DNA from: Marinospirillum alkaliphilum DSM 21637 | GTDB taxonomy: Bacteria > Pseudomonadota > Gammaproteobacteria > Pseudomonadales > Halomonadaceae | DNA: 64,000 nucleotides | NCBI RefSeq assembly: GCF_900119735.1 | Contig: NZ_FPJW01000003.1 | Location: forward strand, 1 to 64,000 | Reading direction: 5' to 3' | In this document: positions 32,199 to 41,769 of the stretch, piece by piece | Layout of the letters: each line of letters opens with the position of its first letter | Position numbering within the stretch: position 1 is the first letter of the stretch | Made by a program: the position numbers and the translations under genes | Notes under the pieces: model-generated | Told to the model about the DNA's origin: nothing | Database searches by the model: none | Seen by the model: only the letters and a program-made list of their open reading frames with translations

Positions 32199-33605
32199 AT
32201 GTTTGAAAGTTTAAGTGAACGCCTGTCGCAGACGCTGCGCAGTATCTCCGGTAATGCCAAACTGACGGAAGACAACATCAAGGACACGCTGCGTGAAGTA
32301 CGCATGGCGCTGCTGGAAGCCGATGTTGCCTTGCCGGTGGTCAAAAGTTTTGTTGAGCAGGTGCGTGAGCGTGCTGTTGGTCAGGAGGTATCCAAAGCCC
32401 TGAACCCGGGTCAGCAATTCCTGAAGCTGGTGAATGAAGCTTTAACCGAGACCATGGGTTCTGCTCATGCCGGGCTGGAATTAAAAGGTGAGCCTGCCGC
32501 TGTATTGATGGCTGGTTTGCAAGGTGCGGGTAAAACCACCACGGTTGCCAAGCTGGCGCGTTATCTGCGCGAGCGGGAAAAGAAAAAAGTGCTGGTGGTG
32601 TCGCTGGACGTTTATCGCCCGGCGGCAATGGATCAGTTAAAGACCCTGGCTGTTGAAGTGGGTGTGGATTGTTTCCCTGCCACCCCGGATCAGAAGCCTG
32701 TAGCGATTCTGGAAGCGGCGCAGCGCGAGGCACGCATCAAGTTTTATGATGTGATGCTGGTGGATACCGCTGGTCGTCTGCACGTTGATGACGCCATGAT
32801 GGATGAAATCAAGGCCATTCATGCGCAGTTAAAACCTTGTGAAACCCTGTTTGTGGTGGATGCCATGACAGGTCAGGATGCTGCCAACACCGCCAAGGCG
32901 TTTGGTGAAGCGCTGCCGCTGACCGGCGTGGTATTGACCAAAGCGGATGGTGATGCACGTGGTGGTGCGGCCCTTTCTGTGCGCCAGGTGACTGGCAAGC
33001 CAATCAAGTTCATTGGTATGGGTGAAAAGGTTGATGCATTGGAACCCTTCCATCCAGACCGTATTGCTTCGCGTATTCTTGGGATGGGTGACCTGCTTTC
33101 TTTAATAGAAGAAGCAGAGCGCACCATGGACAAGGAAAAAGCCGCCAAGCTGGCCAGCAAGGTCAAGAAAGGCAAGGGCTTTGACCTGGAAGACTTCCGC
33201 GAGCAGTTGCAGCAGATGAAAAAAATGGGCGGTATGTCCAACATGCTGGAGAAACTGCCCGGTATGGGTGGATTGGCAAAAATTGCTGAGCAGCAGGGGC
33301 CGATGAAAGAAATGGCTAAAATGGAGGCCATTATCAATTCGATGACACCCTGGGAGCGCCAGAAGCCGGAATTGCTGAATGGCTCACGTAAGCGTCGCAT
33401 CTGTGAGGGTTCAGGCACCCAGTTGCAGGATCTGAACCGGCTGATTAAACAGCACAAGCAGATGCAGAAGATGATGAAAAAAATGACCAACAAGGGAGCC
33501 ATTGCCAACATGATGCGCGGTATGCAAGGGCAGTTGCCGCCAGGTATGGGTGGTGGCGGTGGTCCTTTTGGCATGGGTGGTGGCGGCTTCCCGCCACGTT
33601 TCTGA
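32199..33605 (+). CDS. ffh: Signal recognition particle protein Ffh
   Basis: The 468-residue protein has the helical N domain, the GTPase G domain (GLQGAGKTT at about 107-115, DTAGRLHVD, TKADGDARGG) and the Met-rich M domain (MKKMGGMSNMLEKLPGMGG, MQKMMKKM) that holds signal peptides and SRP RNA. The end is a Gly-rich tail GGGGGPFGMGGGGFPPRF. Ffh targets inner-membrane proteins together with SRP RNA and FtsY. GAGGGTGAG lies before ATG 32199. Confidence 0.97.
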   Translation: MFESLSERLSQTLRSISGNAKLTEDNIKDTLREVRMALLEADVALPVVKSFVEQVRERAVGQEVSKALNPGQQFLKLVNEALTETMGSAHAGLELKGEPAAVLMAGLQGAGKTTTVAKLARYLREREKKKVLVVSLDVYRPAAMDQLKTLAVEVGVDCFPATPDQKPVAILEAAQREARIKFYDVMLVDTAGRLHVDDAMMDEIKAIHAQLKPCETLFVVDAMTGQDAANTAKAFGEALPLTGVVLTKADGDARGGAALSVRQVTGKPIKFIGMGEKVDALEPFHPDRIASRILGMGDLLSLIEEAERTMDKEKAAKLASKVKKGKGFDLEDFREQLQQMKKMGGMSNMLEKLPGMGGLAKIAEQQGPMKEMAKMEAIINSMTPWERQKPELLNGSRKRRICEGSGTQLQDLNRLIKQHKQMQKMMKKMTNKGAIANMMRGMQGQLPPGMGGGGGPFGMGGGGFPPRF

Positions 33606-33876
33606 TAAAAAGCCCGGTACACGCTTGCGTTTGTTGTGAGGGTCTCTACAATAGCGCAACCCTGAACGATCAGGGGTCAAATCCGGGCCAAAGCTTCCCA
33701 AGGCTGAAGTTATCCATTAGAATACTTCGCCTTTCGGGTGCCTTGCCTTTTGAGCAGTGTTTGATGCTTGGGTGGCTTTGCCCGGACAGGGCGGCATCCT
33801 GGTCGCAAAATTTATTGCAGTGGCTGAGTCGACTCATCCCTGCCTTTTTCCGGATACTTTAAAGGAAAGACTTGCA

Positions 33877-34125
33877 ATGGTAACCATTCGTCTGGCTCGT
33901 GGCGGCGCTAAAAAGCGTCCTTTCTATCACGTAAACGTTACTGATTCCCGCAATGCGCGTGACGGTCGTTACATCGAACGTCTGGGTTTCTTCAACCCAA
34001 TCGCCCAGGGTAACGCTGAACGTCTGCGCATTGATACCGATCGTCTGCAGCACTGGGTTTCCCAGGGTGCGCAGCTGTCTGATCGCGTAGCCAAGCTGGT
34101 CAAGGAAGCTGCCAAGCAGCAGTGA
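33877..34125 (+). CDS. rpsP: 30S ribosomal protein S16
   Basis: The 82-residue protein starts [19 protein letters not shown] at ATG 33877, behind AAGGA, the classical S16 start; the reading frame continues upstream to 33757 without family sequence. [14 protein letters not shown] is also typical. It heads the S16-RimM-TrmD-L19 operon. The 271 bases between ffh and this start carry no gene; I see no clear terminator there. Confidence 0.97.
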   Translation: MVTIRLARGGAKKRPFYHVNVTDSRNARDGRYIERLGFFNPIAQGNAERLRIDTDRLQHWVSQGAQLSDRVAKLVKEAAKQQ

Positions 34126-34175
34126 TTGCCAGGCAGCCCTGATGATCTATTTCGCCCATGAGCGAGGTGATGCAC

Positions 34176-34766
34176 ATGAGCGGAGCAACACAAGGCCAGA
34201 TGAACGGCCAGATTGAGAATCAGGAAAACAACCCGGTTGAAAGCAGGCAAGGCGATGAAATATTGCTGGGAAAAATCACCAGCATCTTCGGCGTCAAGGG
34301 TTGGGTCAAGGTGTACTCCTATACCGATCCAATGGAAAACCTGCTCAAATACTCCTCATGGCAGGTGTTGCATAACGGGCAGCGACGCAATTTTCGCAAG
34401 CTTGATGGCAAACGCCATGGCAAGGGGTTAATTGCCCGGTTGGAAGGAATTGAAACACCTGAAGCGGCACGTTTGCTGGCAGGTGCAGAAATTCTACTGT
34501 CCCGCTCCGAGTTACCTGACCTGCCGCAAGGTGAGTACTACTGGAGTCAGCTGGTTGGTCTGGATGTTTACAACCAGCAAGGGCAGTTCTACGGCAAGGT
34601 TGATTACTTGCTGGAAACAGGTGCCAATGACGTGCTGGTGGTCAAACCCTGCACAGGCAGCCTGGACCAGGAAGATCGTCTGATTCCCTGGCGCATGCCT
34701 GAAGTGGTACGCCAGGTGGATCTTGAAGCTGGGCGCCTGGAAGTGGATTGGGATGCCGACTTCTGA
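34176..34766 (+). CDS. rimM: Ribosome maturation factor RimM
   Basis: The 196-residue protein contains the RimM N-terminal domain ([23 protein letters not shown]) and the PRC-barrel C-terminal domain ([37 protein letters not shown]). RimM helps fold the 3' domain of 16S rRNA with S19. ATG 34176 has GAGG eight bases upstream; ATG 34158 is in frame but has no ribosome site. The first 30 residues (Gln- and Asn-rich) are not conserved. Confidence 0.95.
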   Translation: MSGATQGQMNGQIENQENNPVESRQGDEILLGKITSIFGVKGWVKVYSYTDPMENLLKYSSWQVLHNGQRRNFRKLDGKRHGKGLIARLEGIETPEAARLLAGAEILLSRSELPDLPQGEYYWSQLVGLDVYNQQGQFYGKVDYLLETGANDVLVVKPCTGSLDQEDRLIPWRMPEVVRQVDLEAGRLEVDWDADF

Positions 34767-35565
34767 AGCGAAGGCACCTGAGCGTGCCGAGCGTATGTGG
34801 TTTGGTGTGGTTTCACTCTTTCCACAGATGTTTGAAGCGATTACTGGTCAGGGTGTTACAGCCCGGGCGGTAAAACAAGGGTTGCTGGAGTTTGAATTCT
34901 GGAACCCGCGTGACTTTGCCACTGACCGGCATCGCACGGTGGATGATCGCCCCTATGGTGGCGGCCCCGGTATGCTGATGAAAGTGGCTCCGCTGCGAGA
35001 AGCCATTCATGCAGCGAAGGCCGCAGCCGGCCCTGATGCCAAGGTGATTTACCTGTCGCCTCAGGGGCGCAAGCTGGATCAGGCTGGTGTAGAAGCATTG
35101 GCGACCCGCAATCGGCATATACTGGTTGCAGGCCGTTATGAAGGAATTGATGAGCGCCTGGTGGCCTCGGAAATCGATGAGGAGTGGTCCATTGGTGACT
35201 ATGTCCTCAGCGGCGGTGAGCTGGCAGCCATGACACTGATTGATGCAGTGTCACGTCTGGTGCCTGGAGTCCTTGGGCATGAGGCGTCTGCAGAGGAAGA
35301 TTCTTTTGCAGCCGGTTTGTTGGACTGTCCGCACTATACGCGACCTGAAGTGATTGATGGTCAGGGTGTGCCTGAGGTACTGCTGAGCGGTAACCATGAG
35401 GCAATACGCCGCTGGCGTCTCAAGCAGGCGCTGGGTCGGACCTGGTTGCGACGACCTGACTTGCTGGCCGGGCGTCAGCTAAATCAGGAGCAGCAGGATT
35501 TACTGGCAGAATTTATCCGCGAATACGATGCCCCGCTTACCAGGGCGCAAGTCGAGCGGCCTTAG
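34753..35565 (+). CDS. trmD: tRNA (guanine-37-N1)-methyltransferase TrmD
   Basis: The 270-residue protein overlaps the end of rimM by 14 bases. It has the SPOUT trefoil-knot motifs [16 protein letters not shown]-type ([11 protein letters not shown]), [24 protein letters not shown] and [13 protein letters not shown]. TrmD methylates G37 of tRNAs to prevent frameshifting. ATG 34753 follows a GGA; the core begins at [10 protein letters not shown] (34795), which is an alternative start. Confidence 0.96.
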   Translation: MPTSEAKAPERAERMWFGVVSLFPQMFEAITGQGVTARAVKQGLLEFEFWNPRDFATDRHRTVDDRPYGGGPGMLMKVAPLREAIHAAKAAAGPDAKVIYLSPQGRKLDQAGVEALATRNRHILVAGRYEGIDERLVASEIDEEWSIGDYVLSGGELAAMTLIDAVSRLVPGVLGHEASAEEDSFAAGLLDCPHYTRPEVIDGQGVPEVLLSGNHEAIRRWRLKQALGRTWLRRPDLLAGRQLNQEQQDLLAEFIREYDAPLTRAQVERP

Positions 35566-35582
35566 TCTAGGAGCGAGCAGCA

Positions 35583-35939
35583 ATGAGCAACAAAAACTTG
35601 ATTATCCAGGCTCTTGAAGCCGAACAAATGAACAAAGAAGTCCCTAACTTTGCTCCGGGCGACACCGTTGTCGTTCAAGTAAAAGTTAAAGAGGGCAACC
35701 GTGAGCGTCTGCAGGCTTATGAAGGTGTGGTAATCGGCAAGCGTAACCGCGGCCTGAACTCCGCTTTCACCGTTCGTAAAATCTCCAGCGGTGTAGGCGT
35801 TGAGCGTACCTTCCAGGTATACAGCCCGCTGGTTAACTCCATTGAAGTGAAGCGTCGCGGTGACGTTCGCAAGGCCAAGATTTACTACCTGCGCGATCGT
35901 TCCGGCAAGTCTGCACGTATCAAGGAAAAACTGGCCTAA
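35583..35939 (+). CDS. rplS: 50S ribosomal protein L19
   Basis: The 118-residue protein starts [20 protein letters not shown] behind AGGAG. It contains [29 protein letters not shown] and [16 protein letters not shown], the L19 signature. It is the last gene of the S16 operon and is followed by a strong terminator. Confidence 0.97.
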   Translation: MSNKNLIIQALEAEQMNKEVPNFAPGDTVVVQVKVKEGNRERLQAYEGVVIGKRNRGLNSAFTVRKISSGVGVERTFQVYSPLVNSIEVKRRGDVRKAKIYYLRDRSGKSARIKEKLA

Positions 35940-35982
35940 GCATGCATCTGCCGCTGTGCAGCATGATGTTCCGCCAGTGATG

Positions 35983-36016
35983 AAAAAACGGGTGCCTGAT
36001 GGTGCCCGTTTTTTAT
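35983..36016 (+). terminator. Rho-independent terminator of the S16-L19 operon
   Basis: AAAAAACGGGTGCC pairs with GGTGCCCGTTTTTT (two G-T wobbles in the middle) around TGAT, ending in a T-run. Confidence 0.93.
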
Positions 36017-36100
36017 TTGTGGTATCCGAACCTGGCGTTTTTGATCATGGTGTTTTTAAGGGTGGCAAGGCATACTGAATGCTTCAACCACGGAGTTTTT

Positions 36101-36841
36101 ATGCGTCTGATGTTCACCGGCAGTTTGTTGTCGGCATTGTTGGTCCTGCTACTGGTTTCTTCGCCGCTGCTGGCAGATAACAAGCATTCAAAAGCTGAGC
36201 TGGAGCAGCAACTGCAGCAGCTGGATCCTCGCATTCGTATTGTTTCGCTACAAGCGGCGCCGCTGGCGGGTTTTCATGAGGTTGTGCTGAATACTGGTGA
36301 CCTGCTTTATGTGCATGAAGCCGGGCGATATTTTTTTGCTGGTAGCCTGTTGGAAATCAATGATGGCCAGCTGCTGGACTTGACCGAGCAGGCGCGTGGT
36401 AAACAACGCCAGCAAGCCATTCAATCTGTGCCTGCCAATGAACAGGTGGTGTTTCCGGCAACCGGTGAAACCCGAGCTGTCGTGCAGGTGTTTACTGACA
36501 TCACCTGCCCCTACTGTGTGCGCCTGCACCAACAGGTTCCGGAGCTGAACCGCCAGGGTGTTGAGGTACGTTATCTGGCTTTCCCGCGTCAGGGTGAGCA
36601 GAGTCCTGGTTTTCAACAGTTGGTGAATGTCTGGTGTGCAGCCGACCGTCAACAGGCCATGAATCGCGCCAAAGGCGGACAACGTGTTGCTGAAGCCAGT
36701 TGTGACAACCCCGTGGCGGCACAATATGAATTAGGACGACGCCAGGGCATCCAGGGCACCCCGGCAATTTTATTGCCTGATGGCCAGTTAATCCCCGGTT
36801 TTGTTCCTGCTCAGCGTCTACTCAGTGAGCTGGGCCTGTAA
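36101..36841 (+). CDS. dsbC: DsbC-type thiol:disulfide isomerase
   Basis: The 246-residue protein starts at ATG 36101 with GGAG upstream; an upstream extension to 35999 runs into the terminator and is rejected. A signal peptide ends near SSPLLADNKH (about residue 25). The N-terminal dimerisation domain is followed by the thioredoxin-fold domain with the active site CPYC (in VFTDITCPYCVRLHQ) and the cis-Pro GIQGTPAILL. DsbC corrects wrong disulfides in the periplasm. Two further Cys (WCAAD, ASCDN) match the structural pair. In many relatives xerD lies just before this gene; it is not here. Confidence 0.93.
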   Translation: MRLMFTGSLLSALLVLLLVSSPLLADNKHSKAELEQQLQQLDPRIRIVSLQAAPLAGFHEVVLNTGDLLYVHEAGRYFFAGSLLEINDGQLLDLTEQARGKQRQQAIQSVPANEQVVFPATGETRAVVQVFTDITCPYCVRLHQQVPELNRQGVEVRYLAFPRQGEQSPGFQQLVNVWCAADRQQAMNRAKGGQRVAEASCDNPVAAQYELGRRQGIQGTPAILLPDGQLIPGFVPAQRLLSELGL

Positions 36842-36889
36842 TACTGATCAATCAATTTTCTGTGACAGCATGAATTGAAGGAGAGCAAC

Positions 36890-38194
36890 TTGAAACCTGT
36901 GAAAGTGGCCGTATGTGGCCTCGGAACCGTCGGTGGTGGTGTATTTAATGTGCTGCAGCGCAACGCCAGCGAAATTGCACGGCGGGCAGGTCGACCCATT
37001 GTGGTGGAGCAGGTCGCCACCCGTAATCTGAATCCTTCCTGTGATACATCCAGTGTTTATGTCTGCCAGGATGTGCTGGAAGTGACCGAGAATCCCGAAA
37101 TTGATGTGGTGGTGGAACTGATCGGTGGTTATGAAGCTGCATTTGAACTGGTGATGCGTGCCATCAAGTCCGGTAAACATGTGGTGACCGCCAACAAAGC
37201 CCTGATAGCCGTGCATGGCAACGAGATTTTTCAGGCAGCTCGTGAAGCCGGTGTGGTTGTGGCCTTTGAAGCTGCTGTGGCCGGTGGCATTCCGATCATC
37301 AAGTCCATCCGCGAAGGCCTGACGGCCAACAAGATCAACTGGGTCGCCGGCATTATTAATGGTACTGGCAATTTCATCCTGACCAACATGCAGCAGGCTG
37401 GTCGTAGTTTTGATGATGTACTGGCCGAAGCCCAGGCTTTGGGGTACGCCGAAGCGGACCCTACTTTTGACGTGGAAGGCATTGATGCGGCCCACAAGCT
37501 GGCGATCCTGTCGGCCATTGCTTTTGGTGTGCCGCTGAGTTTTGACAAGGTTTACACTGAAGGCATCAGCCGTATTGATATTGAAGATATCCGTCATGCT
37601 GAAGAGTTGGGTTACAACATCAAACACCTGGGCATCACCCGTCGCACCGAAAATGGTCTGGAGCTGCGCGTTCATCCAACCCTGATCCCGAAAGATCGTC
37701 TGCTGGCGAATGTGCACGGTGTTAAAAATGCGGTGATGGTTCACGGTGATGCTGTGGGACCAACCCTCTATTACGGTGCCGGTGCCGGTGCCGAACCAAC
37801 CGCTTCAGCAGTGATTGCCGATCTGGTGGATGTGGCGCGTGCCATGGGCTCGGATCAGGAATCCCGCGTACCTTACCTGGCTTTTGCTGAACAGGCGGAT
37901 GACCTGCCAGTGCTGCCGATGGAAGACATTGAAACCGCCTATTACCTGCGCCTGCTGGCAGTGGATCGCCCTGGTGTGCTGGCGCGTGTGGCCACCATTC
38001 TGAGTGAGCAGGGCATCAGTATTGAAGCCATCATTCAGAAGGATGTCTCTGAGGGTGAACTGGTGCCGATCATTCTGCTGACGCACCGTACCCGTGAAGC
38101 GGCCATGAATGAAGTGATCCGCCAGTTGGAGTCCTTGTCGGATATCGCCGGTGGTGTGATGCGTATTCGTGTTGAAAGCCTGAACGATCAATAA
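36890..38194 (+). CDS. hom: Homoserine dehydrogenase
   Basis: The 434-residue protein starts with TTG 36890, six bases after AAGGAG; TTG 36875 would overlap that site. The NAD(P) loop VAVCGLGTVGGGVF lies at residues 5-18, then VVTANKALIAVHG, GIINGTGNFIL and AEADPTFDVEGIDAAHKLAI of the catalytic domain. A C-terminal ACT domain (about 350-425, YLRLLAVDRPGVLARVATIL) suggests feedback control by Thr. It makes homoserine from aspartate semialdehyde and is followed by thrC. Confidence 0.96.
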   Translation: MKPVKVAVCGLGTVGGGVFNVLQRNASEIARRAGRPIVVEQVATRNLNPSCDTSSVYVCQDVLEVTENPEIDVVVELIGGYEAAFELVMRAIKSGKHVVTANKALIAVHGNEIFQAAREAGVVVAFEAAVAGGIPIIKSIREGLTANKINWVAGIINGTGNFILTNMQQAGRSFDDVLAEAQALGYAEADPTFDVEGIDAAHKLAILSAIAFGVPLSFDKVYTEGISRIDIEDIRHAEELGYNIKHLGITRRTENGLELRVHPTLIPKDRLLANVHGVKNAVMVHGDAVGPTLYYGAGAGAEPTASAVIADLVDVARAMGSDQESRVPYLAFAEQADDLPVLPMEDIETAYYLRLLAVDRPGVLARVATILSEQGISIEAIIQKDVSEGELVPIILLTHRTREAAMNEVIRQLESLSDIAGGVMRIRVESLNDQ

Positions 38195-38214
38195 ATTACA
38201 GCGAGATCAGAACC

Positions 38215-39615
38215 GTGCGTTATATCAGCACCCGCGGGCAAGCCCCCGCCCTGAATTTTGAAGAAGTAGTCCTGACCGGTCTGGCGACCGATGGCGGCCT
38301 GTATGTACCGGAAAGCTTTCCGCAGCTGAGCCATGACGAGATTGCAGCTCTGGCCGGTCTGCCTTACCACGAAGTGGCTTTCCGGGTGATGCGCCCCTAC
38401 ATCGGTGACTGCATTGATGAGCAGACCTTCCGCGACATGCTGAAGGCCACCTATGCCAGTTTCAGTCATGATGCCGTAGCTCCGATCAAACAGCTGAACA
38501 GCAATCACTTCCTGCTGGAGCTGTTCCATGGACCGACTCTGGCATTTAAAGACATAGCTCTGCAGCTGCTGGGCCGTTTGCTGGATCACTTCCTGGGCAA
38601 GCGTGGCGAAAAAGGTGTGATCATGGGGGCCACCTCGGGTGACACAGGTTCCGCCGCCATTGAAGGTTGCAAACCCTGTCAGCATGTGGATATTTTTATC
38701 CTGCACCCCTTCAACCGGGTGTCTGAAGTGCAGCGTCGCCAGATGACCACTGTGCTGGCCCCGAATGTGCACAACATTGCCGTGGAAGGTAACTTTGATG
38801 ACTGCCAGGCGATGGTCAAGGCCAGCTTTGCCGACCAGTCTTTCCTGCAGGGCAAGCGCCTGATTGCGGTCAACTCGATCAACTGGGCGCGCATCATGGC
38901 CCAGATTGTTTATTACTTCACCAGTGCCGTGGCCGTGGGTGCGCCGCATCGTGAAGTGGCGTTCAGTGTGCCGTCTGCCAACTTCGGTGATGTGTTTGCC
39001 GGGTATGTGGCGCGCAAGATGGGATTGCCCATCAAGCAGCTGATTGTGGCCACCAATGCCAACGACATCCTGCACCGCACCCTGCATGACAACGATTTCA
39101 GCAAGAAAACCCTGCTGCCAACCCTGGCGCCCTCGATGGATATCGTGGTGTCTTCCAACTTTGAGCGCTTGCTGTTTGATCTTTACCAGCAGGATGGTGC
39201 CGGTGTTGCGGCACTGCTGGAAAGCTTCCAGCAGCAGCCAACACAACTGGATGCCGGGGCCTGGAGCAAGGCACGCGAACTGTTCGACAGCCTGGCGGTG
39301 GATGATGCCACCATCCTCAAGGTCATTGCGGATGCCTATCAGCGTACCGGAGAACTGCTGGATCCACATACAGCGACCGGTTATCTGGCCACTGAGCAGT
39401 GTGCCCGTGATGCCGCCACTCCGGTGATCACCCTGGCGACGGCGCATCCGGCCAAGTTTGAAGAAGCTGTGATCAAGGCCGGTTTTGCCCAGGGCGCTGC
39501 CTTGCCGCCACACATGAGTGATCTGCTGCAGCGTGAAGAACGTTACACCGTGTTGCCTGCGGAGCTTGCTGCCATTCAACGGCATGTTGCTGAAAACCAG
39601 GCGGCTTCTGCCTGA
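38215..39615 (+). CDS. thrC: Threonine synthase
   Basis: The 466-residue protein starts with GTG 38215 (RYISTRGQAP). It has ELFHGPTLAFKDIALQLLG with the PLP Lys (about residue 112), GATSGDTGSAAIEG and SANFGDVFAGYVARKMGLP. This is the long gammaproteobacterial form that converts O-phosphohomoserine to threonine. It lies 20 bases after hom and 20 bases before recJ. Confidence 0.97.
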   Translation: MRYISTRGQAPALNFEEVVLTGLATDGGLYVPESFPQLSHDEIAALAGLPYHEVAFRVMRPYIGDCIDEQTFRDMLKATYASFSHDAVAPIKQLNSNHFLLELFHGPTLAFKDIALQLLGRLLDHFLGKRGEKGVIMGATSGDTGSAAIEGCKPCQHVDIFILHPFNRVSEVQRRQMTTVLAPNVHNIAVEGNFDDCQAMVKASFADQSFLQGKRLIAVNSINWARIMAQIVYYFTSAVAVGAPHREVAFSVPSANFGDVFAGYVARKMGLPIKQLIVATNANDILHRTLHDNDFSKKTLLPTLAPSMDIVVSSNFERLLFDLYQQDGAGVAALLESFQQQPTQLDAGAWSKARELFDSLAVDDATILKVIADAYQRTGELLDPHTATGYLATEQCARDAATPVITLATAHPAKFEEAVIKAGFAQGAALPPHMSDLLQREERYTVLPAELAAIQRHVAENQAASA

Positions 39616-39635
39616 CGCCAGCCAACGGCTCGCCC

Positions 39636-41429
39636 GTGTCTACTGAGGCAAATGCCAAACCCCGGTTGATACAGCGCCCTTTAAATCAGGGGCTGTATCA
39701 ACAGGCGTTGGCCGAAGGTGTGCACCCGCTGTTGGCTCGTATTCTTGCAGGTCGCCTGCAGCAAGTGAGTGTTTCCCCTTCTGCCCTGATTGAACCGGGG
39801 CTGAACCATCTGATTGCTCCCGAACATCTGGCTGATCTGCCCCTTGCGGTTGAGCGCCTGGCGCTGGCCATCCACCGGCAAGAACGCATTGGCATCCTCA
39901 CAGATTATGATGTGGATGGCATCACCTCGCATGTGGTGATTTACCGAACCCTGACCGAAACCTGCGACCTGCCTGCTGAGCGCATCAGTAGCCTGATCGG
40001 GCATCGCATGGTGGATGGTTATGGTGTCAGTGATCCATTGGTGGATCGTATTCTGGCCAGTGACCCCCTGCCGACATTGATTATCACGGCCGACGGTGGC
40101 TCTTCAGATGAACCACGGCTGGCCCGTTTGAAAGCTGCAGGCATTGATGTGATTGTCACCGATCATCATGCCTTGCCGGTGGAAGGCCCACCGCCTTCTG
40201 CGTTGGCAGTGATCAACCCCACCCGTAAGGACTGCCCTTATCCAGACAAAACCCTGGCGGGTTGTGCGGTGTCCTGGCTATTGATGTCAGCACTGCGCAA
40301 TCATCTGGTGACCACGGGCGTGTTACCTGCGGCCACTCCCAAGCTGTCTGCACTCTTGCCTTTTGTGGCACTGGGTACGGTGGCCGACTGTGTGTCGCTG
40401 GGCGGCAGTCCGATCAATCGGGCACTGATTCGTGCCGGTCTGGAGTTGATGAATGCTTCCGATGCACCCTGCTGGCAGGCTTATCGTCAGTTCATGGGTG
40501 ATCGTCACCGCAGCTTTACTGCCACCACCCTGGGATTTCAGCTCGGGCCACGCATCAATGCCCGCTCACGCATGGCTGACCCCTATGCTGCACTGCATTA
40601 TCTGTTGGCCGAACAGCAGGAAGCAGCGGCTTATCAGCTGCAGTTGCTGGACAGTGACAATCAGGATCGCCGGATTGTGGAGGCGACCATGGTGCAGGAT
40701 GCGCTGAAAGCTGCGGCGGAGCAGGTGGCTGCCGGACACCAGAGTCTGGTGGCTTACGTGGAAGACGGTCATTCCGGTGTGCAAGGCATAGTCGCTTCAA
40801 GGCTGGTGGAGCGTTACGGGCGTCCTGCCGTGGTGTTGACACCGGGTCGAGAGCCACAGCATCTGTCAGGTTCAGTGCGCAGTGTGCCGGGGTTGCATAT
40901 TCGTGATGCCTTACAGCGAGTGGATGACCTGCATCCCGGTATGCTGGTGCGTTTTGGGGGGCATCAGGGCGCTGCCGGTCTGACATTGTGGCAACATCAC
41001 CTGGTGGATTTTCAGCAGGCGCTGGAAAAGAGTGTGCGTTTCCAGTTGGGAGCACGCGAGCTGCAGCCTCAGTTATTCACGGATGGTGAGCTGGAAGCTC
41101 GCCTGCTGTCACTGGACACCTGCCGTTTGTTAAAACGGCTGGAGCCTTATGGTCGGGAGTTTGAAGAGCCGCTGTTTGAAGGGCTGTTTCGTATTGATAA
41201 TCTGCAGGTGATTGGCAATGACCAGACTCACCTGCGATTGGATGTCAGCCCGGTGGAGGATCGTATCAGCTTGAAGGCCATCTGGTTCCGGGCACTGCAG
41301 CCGGGTGCTGCGCCGGCTTTTCGTATCGGTGATCAGGTTAGACTGGCCTACCGGCTGGAAGAAAATCATTTTCGCAATCAGGTGACCTTGCAGTTACAGG
41401 TCGTACACTGCCAAATTACTGCTGGTTGA
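39636..41429 (+). CDS. recJ: Single-stranded-DNA-specific exonuclease RecJ
   Basis: The 597-residue protein starts with GTG 39636. The DHH phosphoesterase motifs are visible: ILTDYDVDGITSHVV, ITADGGSSD, VIVTDHHALP, GTVADCV; then RINARSRM and the DHHA1 end RFGGHQGAAGLTL. RecJ degrades single-stranded DNA 5' to 3' in recombination and mismatch repair. The end overlaps the convergent small membrane gene by 14 bases. Confidence 0.96.
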   Translation: MSTEANAKPRLIQRPLNQGLYQQALAEGVHPLLARILAGRLQQVSVSPSALIEPGLNHLIAPEHLADLPLAVERLALAIHRQERIGILTDYDVDGITSHVVIYRTLTETCDLPAERISSLIGHRMVDGYGVSDPLVDRILASDPLPTLIITADGGSSDEPRLARLKAAGIDVIVTDHHALPVEGPPPSALAVINPTRKDCPYPDKTLAGCAVSWLLMSALRNHLVTTGVLPAATPKLSALLPFVALGTVADCVSLGGSPINRALIRAGLELMNASDAPCWQAYRQFMGDRHRSFTATTLGFQLGPRINARSRMADPYAALHYLLAEQQEAAAYQLQLLDSDNQDRRIVEATMVQDALKAAAEQVAAGHQSLVAYVEDGHSGVQGIVASRLVERYGRPAVVLTPGREPQHLSGSVRSVPGLHIRDALQRVDDLHPGMLVRFGGHQGAAGLTLWQHHLVDFQQALEKSVRFQLGARELQPQLFTDGELEARLLSLDTCRLLKRLEPYGREFEEPLFEGLFRIDNLQVIGNDQTHLRLDVSPVEDRISLKAIWFRALQPGAAPAFRIGDQVRLAYRLEENHFRNQVTLQLQVVHCQITAG

Positions 41430-41673
41430 GGCAATCCTTAAAGTAGATGTTGCGGAAATCCCGCCAACCTTCCCGTCCGTTGCTTTCAATGTAGAGTTTC
41501 ACCATCCGACAATAGTCCTCATCCCGGTGCCCTTCACGCAGGCGCATGGCTTCAGGGTTAACCATGAAGTTCTTGAAGAAGATGTAACCCACCACGGCAA
41601 ACGCCAGAATAAACATGATCGAAGCCACCAGCGCGATGGACTTGTTTTTTTCTTCCTGAGACTTTCTGGACAT
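41416..41673 (-). CDS. Small single-pass membrane protein
   Basis: The 85-residue protein starts MSRKSQEEKNKSI at ATG 41673, with GGAG eight bases upstream. A charged N-terminus precedes one membrane helix (residues 13-33, ALVASIMFILAFAVVGYIFF), then a soluble part of about 50 residues with two Cys (DYCRMV, FKDCLNQQ) that could pair if outside the cytoplasm. The last 14 bases overlap recJ on the other strand. I recognise no family. Confidence 0.75.
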   Translation of the reverse strand: MSRKSQEEKNKSIALVASIMFILAFAVVGYIFFKNFMVNPEAMRLREGHRDEDYCRMVKLYIESNGREGWRDFRNIYFKDCLNQQ

Positions 41674-41769
41674 GATCTGACTCCGAACAATACGGTGATG
41701 CACCACTAGGCGAATAGATTGCCGTATTGTGCGTAGATCGCCTGTGTTTTTTTGTTAAGCCGTTCACAC

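Noticed and set aside
33661-33680. Hairpin after ffh as terminator
   Set aside because: CCTGA/TCAGG is only five pairs and no T-run follows.
36848-37744. 298-codon open frame antisense to hom
   Set aside because: Shadow of hom, with no start signal and no family pattern.
38188-39585. 465-codon open frame antisense to thrC
   Set aside because: It mirrors thrC, has no ribosome site, a biased His/Gln/Arg composition and no recognisable domain. It is a shadow of thrC codon usage.
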